Shown here: piece after piece, positions 24,301 through 35,913 of the stretch
Layout of the letters: every line of letters begins with the position of its first letter
How positions within the stretch are numbered: the first letter of the stretch is position 1
Source: Saposhnikovia divaricata
Lineage: Eukaryota > Streptophyta > Magnoliopsida > Apiales > Apiaceae
NCBI GenBank assembly: GCA_036435485.1
Contig: CM071596.1
Span: 15,900,001-15,964,000, forward strand
Direction of reading: 5' to 3'
DNA: 64,000 bases
The notes under the pieces: model-generated
Seen by the model: only the letters and a program-made list of their open reading frames with translations
Database searches by the model: none
Told to the model about the DNA's origin: nothing
Program-made: the position numbers and the translations under genes

Positions 24301-24868
24301 AAGCGAATTTTAGAAAAAGTGGTGAATCCGTCTCGTAAAGATTGGTCATTGAAGTTGGATGAAGCTGTATGGGCTTACAAGACAGCTTATAAGACACCCC
24401 TAGGTATGTCTCCGTTTTAGTTAGTTTATGGGAAAGCATGTCATTTACCTGCAGAATTAGAGCACAAGGCATATTGGGCGTTGAAGAAGTTGAACTTGGA
24501 TATCAAGGCTGCGGGTGAGAATGCTTCAATTGAACGAACTTGAGGAATTTCGGGAGCAAGCTTACGAAAATAACAAAATGTATAAGGAGAAAGTCAAGAG
24601 ATGGCATGATAAAAGGTTGGTACCAAAAGCATTCTTGCCAGGTCAACAGGTGTTGCTATTTAATTCTCGCCTCAAACTTTTTCCGGGAAAACTCAAGTCG
24701 AGATGGTCGAGTCCATTTATTGTTAAGACGGTGTTTCCACAAGGAGCTGTTGAAATTTTCGAAACAACACCGGATCATGCTTTTAAGGTGAATGGACAGC
24801 GGTTGAAGCATTACTATGGTGGTTTGTTTCAGCGTGAGAAGGTTTCCACCGCTTTGGCGTCTACTTGA
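21396..24868 (+). pseudogene. Element B pol (partial protease, RT, RNase H, integrase)
   Basis: The readable frame runs to a TAG at 24418-24420 and continues past a frameshift near 24510 to a stop at 24866-24868. The protease fragment begins at MPLSVY, so the catalytic aspartate motif upstream is lost, but LQLADRS and ILGRPFLATGR remain. RT has VCMDYRKLNKAT, the catalytic FMDD (FMDDFSVFG) and FGLCGAP. RNase H has MCDASDYAVGAVLGQ and YTDHAVIRYL. Integrase has the HHCC finger (GGHYGGEKT, CDRCQR), then GIDFMGP, IISDEGTHF and NGQAEVSN for the D-D-E triad. Beyond the TAG the text LVYGKACHLPAELEHKAYWA shows the stop is a point mutation. Non-functional. Confidence 0.9.
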
Positions 24869-25505
24869 TTCGGAAGAAGAACGTCAAGCTAATGACGTAA
24901 AAGAAGCGCTTCTTGGGAGGCAACCCGAGTATGAAAACTATTTGTGTAGATTTGTTTTCTTAAAAAAAAAATGTGCCTGCGCTGACTGCGCACCCTACTA
25001 CGCACTCTGCACACCTGAACAGAAACCCACTGCGCAGACTGCGCCGTTACTTCGCAAACTACGCACCAAACCCCTGTCAGCCCGAATTTTGCTTGTTAAA
25101 ACTCCCCAAAATCATATCCTATCTCCTAAAATTCCATTCTATATCCTAATTCACATCTAATTCAAAAACCCTAACACCTCCAACTCCAATCATACATCTA
25201 ATTCATTCTCCAAATTCAAATACAACTCATCTCATATACACACTACTATATATACACACATGACCATTCTCTATACTCCTAATTTTTAGACTTCCATCCA
25301 TTACAAGATTCAAGCAAGGGTTATTATTCGAATTTTTGGTGGAAGATCATCGCAAGTGCACCTCTACGATTCGTGCGGGTAATTTTGAATCTCATCTTTT
25401 ATATTTATTACGAATTTGTGTTCTTGCGAATTAGGGTATTGGTTGTGTTCTTGAATTGGGAATCGGAAGAGTTGCTTAGTGTGATTATTGTGCTTATTAA
25501 TTTTT
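24869..25505 (+). other. Element B spacer between pol and ORF3
   Basis: Contains the conserved GCGCTTCTTGGGAGGCAACCC-type motif (about 24905-24925) seen after pol in many Athila-like elements. A diverged copy of the GC-rich TGCGCAGACTGCGCC motif lies at about 24973-25070. The remainder is AT-rich without coding potential. Confidence 0.6.
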
Positions 25506-26672
25506 ATGGCTCCTAAAAGGCAACGGTTGACGGGTAGTATTAGTGGCACTCGTCCATCTTTGGACGAGGATTCGAATTCTGGGGGAGAGATGGAAAAGTT
25601 TGTATCTCCTACAGCCGAAGCAGAATTTGCTAGGTTGTCGAGTAAGGGTGTTCTTAGGGAGAGGTTGTTCTTGCCTACCAGGCCGATTGAGATGGTTCAG
25701 ATGATTCAGGAGAGGGGATGGGGATATTTTTGTGAGTATGCTAGTGAAGTTCCTTTGAATGTTATTCGTGAATTTTATGTTAACGCAAAGGTTGAGAGGA
25801 ATAACTATACAATGGTTCGGGGGATGACAGTTGATTATTCGCCTCGTGCTATTCGTACTCTCATTAGGCTTCAGCTTAAGCGTAGGGGGGTCGAGGATTG
25901 GTCTCGCAAGACGAGGGACGATGTTGACTTGGATGCTTTGATAGTTGAGCTGTGTGTGCCAGGTACAGTTTGGAAAGTAAGGCCGGGTACTACTGAGCGT
26001 ACTACGTTTCCTTCTGCATCCATGACTAGGTTTGCCCGGACATGGTTCCTTTTTATCTGTTCGAGTATCTTGCCTTCTTCACACACTGTTGATGTGACGG
26101 TCGACAGAGCTATTCTACTTTGGGGTATTCTCAGGGGTGAGTATGTTGACCTTGGTTATGTAATTAATCAGAGTATTCTTCGGTTTATGGGAGGTCCTTC
26201 GTCAGCCAGCATGCCTCATGGGTCTATTATTGCGGGGTTATGTGATACTGTGGGAGTCAGATGGTTTGAAGACGAACCGAAGCAGGCAGTTTTGGCACCG
26301 ATTGATGATGCTTTTATTGGTAGGATGGCAGATTGGCCGGGCGGCATTCCGCATCCTAGGGGTTTAGGTTATCTGGTGGGTGGTTCTGGTGGTCAGGAAG
26401 CGGGCGCTCCGCCACAGGTTCCGAGAGTTCCGAGAGTTGGCCCGCATCAGGGTATGGTGGACATGTCAGCACTTGATACTCACTTCCGGTGCCTTAACAG
26501 GCGTATTGATGCGATGCACGCGAGTAACAGGGAGTATGCTGAGGATATGACAGCAGCTTTGGGCAGAGCTTTTCTGTCCACGGGCATTACAGTTCAGTGG
26601 CCAGTCTATGAAGCTCGTACGCAGTATCCACCACCAGATTCACCCGAGGAGGGTGACAATTCTGATGAGTAG
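25506..26672 (+). CDS. Element B ORF3, Athila-type post-pol protein
   Basis: An intact frame of 388 codons plus stop from the MAPKRQRL methionine; an upstream in-frame ATG at 25488 is possible but less likely. Its position after pol is that of the env-like ORF of Athila elements. The body resembles the 'putative plant transposon protein' domain common in plant genomes: EFYVNAKVERNNYTMVRGM, then SPRAIRTLIRLQ, WSRKTRDDVDLDALIVELC and FARTWFLFICSSILPSSH. I see no signal peptide and no strong membrane segment apart from the weakly hydrophobic WFLFICSSIL stretch, so an envelope function is not supported by the sequence. The C-terminus is Gly/Pro-rich, then ends acidic. It is the only undamaged frame in B. 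Confidence 0.7.
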   Translation: MAPKRQRLTGSISGTRPSLDEDSNSGGEMEKFVSPTAEAEFARLSSKGVLRERLFLPTRPIEMVQMIQERGWGYFCEYASEVPLNVIREFYVNAKVERNNYTMVRGMTVDYSPRAIRTLIRLQLKRRGVEDWSRKTRDDVDLDALIVELCVPGTVWKVRPGTTERTTFPSASMTRFARTWFLFICSSILPSSHTVDVTVDRAILLWGILRGEYVDLGYVINQSILRFMGGPSSASMPHGSIIAGLCDTVGVRWFEDEPKQAVLAPIDDAFIGRMADWPGGIPHPRGLGYLVGGSGGQEAGAPPQVPRVPRVGPHQGMVDMSALDTHFRCLNRRIDAMHASNREYAEDMTAALGRAFLSTGITVQWPVYEARTQYPPPDSPEEGDNSDE

Positions 26673-27793
26673 GTATTTTTCATGATCCCTTCAGGATGAG
26701 CTGATTCTGATTAGTGGGTAGATGTTTTATTGACTGTGGTATTGATGAATAGAGGGCTGATTTATAGTTCCTAGGAATTGGCTTGCATGTTATGGAAACA
26801 AAATTTTTACACAAGTCTCATTAGGTTGTTTTTTGGCTAGGTTGAAATTATGCTTGTTTGTTAGTTTTAAGATTTAATCACTTGATTTTATTTAGAATTT
26901 TCGTTATTCCCTTGATAAAATTGGAGCACTAAATTCTAAGTTTGGGGGAAACTAGGGATTTCATGCTAGTTGTTATGTGTCAAAATGGCTAGTAGCCGGC
27001 TCATGTTTATGAGTAGTCTAGGGTTGGATGAAATGGAGCGAAACGCACTCATTCCAATTTAATTGGGAAAAAAAAGTCATGTAAATAGAATAAATGCAAA
27101 TTAACCAGGGTGAGCTCTTTAATACTCGAGCAATTAAGTTCTAGGGGACTTTGTGCCTAGTGACCTAAGGCTTTTATAGTCTGGGATCCACTAACCTAAC
27201 GCTCGCTACATGGGTATTATTGTATAAGCCTTTTGGGGTCTCATCCATTGCACGGTTAAATAAGCATGCTTGTATATTATGTGTCGTAGTTGTTAGTATT
27301 AAAGCATGAATTTCTGGCTAACTCAGATAAGGATGGAGGTGTTCCTAGGTTATGAAGTGTCTAAAGTCTATTCTATTTATAAACTTGTGATTGTCTTGGC
27401 GAAGAATAGGTATGATTTTTGATCTAGTTTGGGAGTATTTCTGATGAGCATCGCACACACGCACATTTCTGCTCATGTATTGTTAGTATACGGGGATTTA
27501 GTCGAGCTCTATTTGGATGTATTGCATTCTTTGAAATATTTGCTTGTTGGTTGGTTTTGGTGAATCTAAAGGGGATCGTTGCATTTTCATATTAGTTGCA
27601 TTCATGCATTGCATTGCATTGGATTTTGTGGGTACATTCAATGTAGGCCCTCACGAGACCTTACTCGTCCACTAGGGCTGCCTAGGGGTTTAAAGGGCTT
27701 GTTGCATATTCCAAATGCAACCGTGATCACCTACGGAAGTGGTACTAATTAGGTAGTGTTTAGTTGTTTATGCTTGAGGACAAGCATCGGTTT
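26673..27793 (+). other. Element B 3' untranslated region
   Basis: No coding sequence. A TAAGTTTGGGGGAAAC motif near 26937-26953 resembles the polypurine tract and may be a second, internal one, as is common in this lineage. Short GCATT repeats occur near 27598-27624. Confidence 0.55.
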
Positions 27794-27806
27794 AAGTTTG
27801 GGGGTG
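27794..27806 (+). other. Element B polypurine tract
   Basis: AAGTTTGGGGGTG lies immediately before TGATAAGTGG, the start of the 3' LTR. Confidence 0.8.
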
Positions 27807-29198
27807 TGATAAGTGGATTTTATATCCACTTGGAACGTTCCATATCGGCTTAAATTGATTGTCTTAGACACAAGTTTGTTGTAGTTTTGATGTATTTTGC
27901 TTAAGTGTGCAGGATTGCCAGTTTGTCGATTAGGGCTTACGGTTCTGTCAATTTTGGAAGTGCATTGGAGCTTTCGAGTGAAGAATGGAGACTTGTTGCA
28001 GACCACCATAGTGATCCGTTAGATAGAGAATTGAAGAAGGAAGCTAATGCAAAAAGAACGGAAGCATTTGGAGTTAAAACAAAGCGAAATAGCAGAAAAC
28101 AGGAAAATTCCAAGAAGTTGGTGGGCAGACTGCGCCCTAGGTGCGCAGACTGCGCCCTTGGTCAGAGATGGACTGCGGAGACTGTGCCCTAGGTGCGGAG
28201 ACTGTGCCCTAGGTGCGCAGACTGCACCCCTGTGCGGCCAGTTTTGCTGAATTTTTACCGTTTTTCCCTAATTCGAGTTGTAAACGTATTTTTGGCAGTT
28301 TCCTGTACCAAGTCATATTCTATTAGTTTTGTAAGGTAGTTTCTTGTGTAGCAAGGCTTCTTAAGCCTATTTAAACACATCGTAACGTTAAAAAAACATA
28401 TATTAGATTTGTAACGATGAAAAGTGGAGAAAGATTCAAACTCGTGACAAGCAACGGATCTCGATCTACTACATCTTTTGTATTCTTTCTCAGGCGTTAT
28501 TCTAAATTCTAGATTTGTTTTCTTAACTTTATTCTTTTAATTTTATTTCAAAGTTCTTTCATATATTGTTTATTATCATGTTTTCATCAATTCCCATGGT
28601 GACGAGCAGTTCAATTATGAACTAATCGTTGTCATGGGATTCTAACGGATTTAATTATGTAGGTTAGTATCTTGATGCTTAAAGATCTGTGTGTGACGTA
28701 TATCTGATATCCTCGTATGGTTATGCTTAATTGTTAGATGCGTCGCGAACATCTAATCTGTTAATCTCTTGTGAAGTGAAAGTGGATCTTGAGGTTTAGA
28801 ACTTGCCATGATAGCATAGGATTATGCATGTTTTGACATCGTAATTTGTAGTATAAGATGAAAATACTTATATTGCCCTATGTGATTAATTTGGATAACT
28901 TGCTCTTCAACCGTTATGTTTTTAAATTCTATAGACATATAGGGTCTAAGCATAATTGGTGTCTATTCATTTTCTATCTCTTTTGTGGATGTATGGGTAG
29001 TTTGGTATACGTATACTGACAGGTAGCGTGTACTTATTTCGTGTTGTCCGATCAGATATCAAAACCGTTGCATGCAGTGATTGAAAGTGTCAGGTCTAGG
29101 CGAAGTAATTAATGAAGTTAGAATCCCATGTTTTCTTGCATATAAGTAATTCGATATTCAATTCTCGTAATTAGTTAATTCGTAATATTGTTAATTTG
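27807..29198 (+). repeat. Element B 3' LTR, first part
   Basis: Matches the 5' LTR from its first base up to GTTAATTTG, then is cut by element C; its last five bases ATTTG are one copy of the target duplication of C. The GC-rich block at 28127-28235 has more copies than in the 5' LTR. The missing last part lies inverted at 31669-31860. Confidence 0.92.
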
Positions 29199-31602
29199 TG
29201 TAATAACCCAGGTTTTTGTAATATTTCTAAAATGATCATAAACAACGATTGGTGGAAGTCATGTAAAATTTTTAAGATCGTATTATATGAATGAAGAAGT
29301 ATTTATACTTTTATGAATAAAGTATCGTTGTACAAAGAAGAAAGGGAATGCAGAAACCGTCAAATTACGTAGATTTTCACTTTTATTAAATATTGGTATA
29401 AATATAGGATATTGAGGTTAAGAAAATCTCTAAGCTAAGTTAAACACCAAGGCAAGGAATTATGGAATTTATTAGAAGAATTTTAATGACAAATGTTCAA
29501 GAACGATGAAAGAAATTTCTACACGACGAAACGTTTTTACAAGAAAATCTCCAAACTTGCATATGGAATTAAATGGTAAGCATTGGTTGATTATTAAGGT
29601 GAGTAATATACATGCAAGCACCATGCAATATGCCATGCAAGTGCCATGCAAAATAATTAATTTTAAATCAAACTAATTATTTCAAATTCAATCAAATTAG
29701 AGTGAATAGTAAAGGGGACAAACTTTCTTGATTTAGGGAGACAAATTGGAAAGTGGGTGTCCTACACTTTTACCATGGTATGGCTGCATCCTTGAGTGTA
29801 ATTCAACTTCATAATTCAGTTGATAATCACACCCAAGCACCCAATAAAAACAAGAAACTCTCTCTCCCATTTTCAAGCAATTCCCGACCAAACTCTACAG
29901 GGGTGTCTTTCCGATTTTTTTTCACCCACTTCCCCTCATCGGAAAATTATGAAAAAAATTCCAGTTCTTCTATACATCAATACGGAGTTGCGGATTTAAT
30001 TTCGTAATTTTTCAAGGTCGTTTGATTGGTCAAATAAATTCGACAAGTTGCTGCTGCTCTTCCACTTTTCTGGATACTTTCCAAGATAGCCAAGAAAAAT
30101 GAATTTTGTCTCCAAGCTCTACTCGTCCTAAAATCATCAAAATATTTCTGGGATTACTTCATGATATATCCAGGGTGAGGATTTAATTTCATGATTTTAC
30201 ACTAAGTATAGCTTGCTCAAATAAAATCAAGAAGTTCTTGAGTAAAGAATAACTTCTTATGAACCTTTGTTTAGATCTTGAAGTTTGAAGGTTATAATAG
30301 CTTGTGGACTTGATCTCAAGCCTTGTTAAGCTTGGTTAAGGTTGTTAAGACTCCAAGGAAGGTAAAATACTCACACCCACCTTAAACTTCATGAGTTATA
30401 AGTTGATTTGAAAGATTGATGCAAGTATGTACATGTTTAAGGGGTTTGTGATGTTTTAACATTTATAAGTATGGGTAAATTTTGAGTAGTGATAAATGGA
30501 TATTACCACTGGCATTATAGACCCTTGATGATGTTTATATGATCTTGATGGTGTGTGGTTGAATTAAGTGGTTAGATGGAGTTCATGGATATTGGTAAGA
30601 TTCGATTTATAGTCGTTATAATGCCAAAATTTTGTTAAACCACTTGTGCAGAATCACCCGAATTATATGAGTGTTGTTTTTGGGAAAAATTTCTTGGAAA
30701 CTTGTAGATCTGACCTTGTAGAGTAATTGAGAATTTGAATCTCATAAAAAGGATTTACGGTCTATGAGTTATGCTTGTTTTAGTGAAACCGGTTAAAACG
30801 GATGAATCGTTAAGATGGACTGACTTTACAAAGCCAAACGAGCTCTTTAAAATTGGTCTGTTATTATGAAATTTTTACAGTAGCTAGGTGGTATGTCCAG
30901 GAAGTTCTTTGCAAAATTTGAGCTTAACAGGGTAAATGGTCGATTTTATAAAAATTCGGGAGCGAAGGTTGTTCAAAGCAAATCGCCATTAGAATAAAAA
31001 CTTGGAAAGTGAAATGGAGATTTGGTTAAGTGAAATGGTCTTGAAAAATGGAATTAATATGTAATACATGTTATAGGGAGTATTTGACCTATGCGAATAT
31101 GTTAAGGAGGTGAAGAGTTTATTTGGTTCGTTATCACGTTTTACGAGTTGAGTACTCGTAAAGAGTCGATAATTCAAGCTTAGAATTAACGATGCCTTTA
31201 TGCTTATGTAATAGATTATCGGACCATCCCTCGCACCCCGACTACTCCGAGATTTCAAGGCAAGTTTTTGAAACTTGTACTTCATGTATTTTCAAACTGT
31301 TGTTGTTGTGGTATAACTGTTATGAACTTTTTTAAAAATTTTTTTTCGAATTAGCATGAAATATATGGTTTATTTATGTTGATTTATAAACCTGTTTAGC
31401 AAGTACGTATGCATGAATACATATATACATGTATGCGATGATGTGTTAAAAGTTCCAAATAGGGTATGATAACACCCTTTCTTAGTAGGGGAGTCGGAGA
31501 TATTTCGTCCGGATAAGGACATAAAAACCCGGAAGTCTCCGGAGATGATATATGACTTATATTTAGTTTTAAAAATAATCCAATAAATATAAATTGGATA
31601 TT
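29199..31602 (+). repeat. Element C 5' LTR, first 2.4 kb (plus orientation)
   Basis: Starts TGTAATAACCCAGG right after ATTTG. It is nearly identical, as reverse complement, to the matching part of the intact 3' LTR of C (about 33472-35874). It ends at AATTGGATATT, exactly where the other half of this LTR (41857-43467) begins in the intact copy. The two halves add up to about 4015 bp, the length of the intact LTR. Short open frames in it are LTR shadows. Confidence 0.88.
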
Positions 31603-31617
31603 TAAACAAACATGGCC
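31603..31617 (-). mobile_element. Detached end of a Tourist-like MITE
   Basis: Reverse complement reads GGCCATGTTTGTTTA and is the missing terminal inverted repeat of the MITE at 43468-43921. It is followed by TAA (TTA on the other strand), one copy of its 3-bp target duplication. It was carried here by the inversion. Confidence 0.75.
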
Positions 31618-31663
31618 TAAAGTTTTACCTCTCAATTTATCAATTTTAGATTAGTTTTATAGC
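31618..31663 (-). other. Displaced host flank of element B with a Helitron-like end
   Basis: Read on the minus strand this follows the GCACT target duplication of B: GCTATAAAACTAATCTAAAA. Joined in thought to the left flank of B, the hairpin CCCGTGCATTGCACTG would be followed by CTATAAAA, then CTAA and T. That is a second Helitron-type 3' end, into whose hairpin B inserted. Confidence 0.55.
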
Positions 31664-31668
31664 AGTGC

Positions 31669-31860
31669 TGTTAACACTAATACACGCAAGCGTACGCGGT
31701 CATAAGTAATATAGAATAAAATTAAGTTCGATCCCACAGAGACTGGTTTTGGTTTTGTTTAGTAGAATAATGCACCTATGCACCAATGTATGATTATACT
31801 TCACTGCCTTGACAAATAACAAATTGGGGTTTTGTTTAACTAATTAGCTACTATGCAAAT
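31669..31860 (-). repeat. Element B 3' LTR, last part, inverted
   Basis: Starts TGTTAACACTAATAC, the reverse complement of the LTR end, and matches the last 190 bp of the 5' LTR of B. The final CAAAT (31856-31860) is the reverse complement of ATTTG at 29194-29198: the two target-duplication copies of C, now in opposite orientation. Confidence 0.9.
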
Positions 31861-34800
31861 TGTAACACCCCTAGATCCGGGGTCGGAGATCCAGGCTGTC
31901 ACTCTATCCTTAATTCCCATTTTAATATTCATTATTATTAATCTTCATTTTAGTATGTTGTGATCCCTCAATCACACTCAACATTTACAGATTATAGGCT
32001 CAGAAACGAAATTAAAATATTACTAAGTTATTACAACCATCTTGAAATAGTTATTACAAACCCAAATTGTCATAATCTCAAAAGTTCAACTTAAAAAGGA
32101 ATTACCATCTAAGGTGGCACTTGCGTCCAAAAGGAGGTTTGGTTTTCAGAAACTTACACAAGTCATGCTTGTAAATAAATCTAACCAACCTAAGCTGTAA
32201 ACCTATCCAACTTAGTCTGCTCACCTGTGGTAATGCTACTGGGTACTGCCCTGGTACCTGCCTCGTAAACAGTCTCCTAAACTGCTGACTGGTTAGCACG
32301 CTTTTGCGGAGGGTCTGCCTTGTTCTTGCCATGAGTATCTGTTGTTGTGTGGTGGTATATATGAAAGAAAAGCAAGAGTGAGCAATACAGCTCAGCCATA
32401 TAATAATAGTTTTCAAAGTACTTTTGTTAACATAAACCATATGCCATATTGTATACTGATATTGTACCATCATTAAACATTTTTCATTCTTTATCCAGAA
32501 ATATAACGAAGAATTTCTGAGGTACTTTGAATAGTTCATCATTCTGTTAACACTATCGGTAATTTAGCATCTAGGCTTTCATTACAGTGTTACAGTACAA
32601 TTCCAATTGGAAGAATGGGATTATGCTGGAGCCTCTTCCACGATATCTGGTGATCAGCCAATATATCGTGTCTCTGCTTCTCTACTAGTAGAAGGACGAC
32701 GTTCCCTTATCGGGTCGCATCCTGACCGCATATGGGCCTTAATATTTGGACTACGCCCGAAGGCGATGTCCCCTCTTCCTCCAATCCCTGAGTGAATTTT
32801 ATGCATCGTAGGAACAGAATTTAATTCAGTTTCCCCCAAGCACAAAGCTTGACAACTGGTTTGATAATCATTACAACTTTACTTCCATGAGTAATTGAGG
32901 AAGTAACTCTGATGTGTGGGTTGACTTTAGTCAACGGATTTTGATTACTAAGAATCGCATCATCAAACATAATTTGGGAGTTGGTCGGAGTTTTTGAATG
33001 TTTAGTCAAACCTGAGCCCCTCCTTACTAGGTAGGGTGCATTTCTTATTGGTAGCGAAGGGAGAAAATAATTAATACTAGCTCCCAAAACCTTGGGTTCC
33101 CGAGTTTTGATAAGTTTGAGCGAGGTAGCGATACTTTTCGATGAATGAAGCTATAGTCAGTGAAGAAATGGGAACCCGATCCATTTTTAAATATTTTTTC
33201 GATGATCAGAAAATATTTAAAATAATTTTTTTAAAGTTTTAAATAATTTTGAAATAAATAATATGATTTGTAAATCATCCTGGAATATTTAATAAATATT
33301 CAAATAATATTTATTAAATAAATAATAAGCTTAGAATATTCAATAAATATTTAAATAATATTTATTAAATAAATATTTACTCACAATCCTCAATTGAAAA
33401 TCATATTCAACTTATTAATAAATATTCAAATAATATTTATTAATATCATCAAAGGAATTTTTAATCCGAAAATATCCAATTTATATTTATTGGATTATTT
33501 TTAAAACTAAATATAAGTCATATATCATCTCCGGAGACTTCCGGGTTTTTAAGTCCTTATCCGGACGAAATATCTCCGACTCCCCTACTAAGAAATGGTG
33601 TTATCATACCCTACTTGGAACTTTTAACACATCATCGCATACATGTATATATGTATTCATGCATACGTACTTGCTAAACAGGTTTATAAATCAACATAAA
33701 TAAACCATATATTTCATGCTGATTCGCAAAAATAATTTTAAAACAGTTCATAACAGTTATACCACAACAACAACAGTTTGAAAATACATGAAGTACAAGT
33801 TTCGAAAACTTGCCTTGAAATCTCGGAGTAGTCGGGGTGCGAGGGATGGTCCGATAATCTATAACATAAGCATAAAGGCATCGTTAATTCTAAGCTTGAA
33901 TTATCGACTCTTTACGAGTACTCAACTCGTAAAACGTGATAACGAACCAAATAAACTCTTCACCTCCTTAACATATTCGCATAGGTCAAATACTCCCTAT
34001 AACATGCATTACATATTAATTCCATTTTTCAAGACCATTTCACTTAACCAAATCTCCATTTCACTTTCCAAGTTTTTATTCTAATGGCGATTTGCTTTGA
34101 ACAACCTTCGCTCCCGAATTTTTATAAAATCGACCATTTACCCTGTTAAGCTCAAATTTTGCAGAGAACTTCCTGGACATACCACCTAGCTACTGTAAAA
34201 ATTTCATAATAACAGACCAATTTTAAAGGGATCGTTTGGCTTTGTAAAGTCAGTCCATCTTAACGATTCATCCGTTTTAACCGGTTTCACTAAAACAAGC
34301 ATAACTCATAGACCGTAAATCCTTTTTATGAGATTCAAATTCTCAATTACTCTACAAGGTCAGATCTACCAGTTTCCAAGAAATTTTGCCCAAAAACAAC
34401 ACTCATATAATTCGGGTGATTCTGCACAAATGGTTTAACAAAATTTTGGCATTATAACGACTATAAATCGAATCTTACCAATATCCATGAACTCCATCTA
34501 ACCACTTAATTCAACCACACACCATCAAGATCATATAAACATCATCAAGGGTCTATAATGCCAGTGGTAATATCCATTTATCACTACTCAAAATTTACCT
34601 ATACTTATAAATGTTAAAACATCACAAACCCCTTAAACATGTACGTACTTGCATCAATCTTTCAAATCAACTTATAACTCATGAAGTTTAAGGTGGGTGT
34701 GAGTATTTTACCTTCCTTGGAGTCTTAACAACCTTAACCAAGCTTAACAAGGCTTGAGATCAAGTCCACAAGCTATTATAACCTTCAAACTTCAAGATCT

Positions 34801-35874
34801 AAACAAAGGTTCATAAGAAGTTATTCTTTACTCAAGAACTTCTTGATTTTATTTGAGCAAGCTATACTTAGTGTAAAATCATGAAATTAAATCCTCACCC
34901 TGGATATATCATGAAGTAATCCCAGAAATATTTTGATGATTTTAGGACGAGTAGAGCTTGGAGACAAAATTCATTTTTCTTGGCTATCTTGGAAAGTATC
35001 CAGAAAAGTGGAAGAGCAGCAGCAACTTGTCGAATTTATTTGACCAATCAAACGACCTTGAAAAATTACGAAATTAAATCCGCAACTCCATATTGATGTA
35101 TAGAAGAACTGGAATTTTTTTCATAATTTTCCGATGAGGGGAAGTGGGTGAAAAAAAGTCGGAAAGACACCCCTGTAGAGTTTGGTCGGGAATTGCTTGA
35201 AAATGGGAGAGAGAGTTTCTTGTTTTTATTGGGTGCTTGGGTGTGATTATCAACTGAATTATGAAGTTGAATTACACTCAAGGATGCAGCCATACCATGG
35301 TAAAAGTGTAGGACACCCACTTTCCAATTTGTCTCCCTAAATCAAGAAAGTTTGTCCCCTTTACTATTCACTCTAATTTGATTGAATTTGAAATAATTAG
35401 TTTGATTTAAAACTAATTATTTTGCATGGCACTTGCATGGCATATTGCATGGTGCTTGCATGTATATTACTCACCTTAATAATCAACCAATGCTTACCAT
35501 TTAATTCCATATGCAAGTTTGGAGATTTTCTTGTAAAAATGTTTCGTCGTGTAGAAATTTCTTTCATCGTTCTTGAACATATGTCATTAAAATTCTTCTA
35601 ATAAATTCCATAATTCCTTGCCTTGGTGTTTAACTTAGCTTAGAGATTTTCTTAACCTCAATATCCCATATTTATACCAATATTTAATAAAAGTGAAAAT
35701 CTACGTAATTTGACGGTTTCTGCATTCCCTTTCTTCTTTGTACAACGATACTTTATTCATAAAAGTATAAATACTTCTTCATTCATATAATATGATCTTA
35801 AAAATTTTACATGACTTCCACCAATCGTTGTTTATGATCATTTTAGAAATATTACAAAAACCTGGGTTCTTACA
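31861..35874 (-). repeat. Element C 3' LTR, intact, 4014 bp
   Basis: Runs (plus strand) from TGTAACACCCCTAG to CTGGGTTCTTACA, so it is TG...CA in the minus orientation of the element. About 4 kb is long but typical for the Tekay/Del group of chromodomain elements. AT-rich segments near 33180-33470 contain repeated AATATTTATTAAATAA units. The longest open frame inside (32102-32542, minus) recurs only because the LTR recurs. Confidence 0.92.
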
Positions 35875-35892
35875 ACCTTCCCTTCTTAAAAG
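35875..35892 (-). other. Element C polypurine tract
   Basis: On the minus strand TTAAGAAGGGAAGGT runs into TGTAAGAACCC, the start of the 3' LTR. It is about 20 bases after the pol stop. Confidence 0.75.
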
Positions 35893-35913
35893 GATTCCGT
35901 CCCGGAATCATTT

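Larger units (their letters stand above)
19182..31860 (+). mobile_element. Element B: Athila-like Ty3/Gypsy retrotransposon, split by insertion and inversion
   Basis: 5' LTR 19187-20744, interior 20745-27806. The 3' LTR is broken into 27807-29198 (forward) and 31669-31860 (inverted). The target duplication GCACT is at 19182-19186 and, in inverted form (AGTGC), at 31664-31668. The lineage call rests on a primer site complementary to tRNA-Asp, an RT-RNaseH-integrase order, the conserved GCGCTTCTTGGGAGGCAACCC-type motif after pol, and a third reading frame after pol. Element C occupies the 3' LTR. B is non-functional: gag and protease are fused across a deletion, and pol has a TAG and a frameshift. 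Confidence 0.88.

Noticed and set aside
31370..31635. Two overlapping minus-strand frames near the inversion break
   Set aside because: They are LTR sequence of element C plus MITE sequence read across the junction.
32102..32542. 146-codon minus-strand frame, repeated at 42273-42539
   Set aside because: It recurs only because the LTR of C recurs; it differs between the two copies by a frame break and shows no domain.
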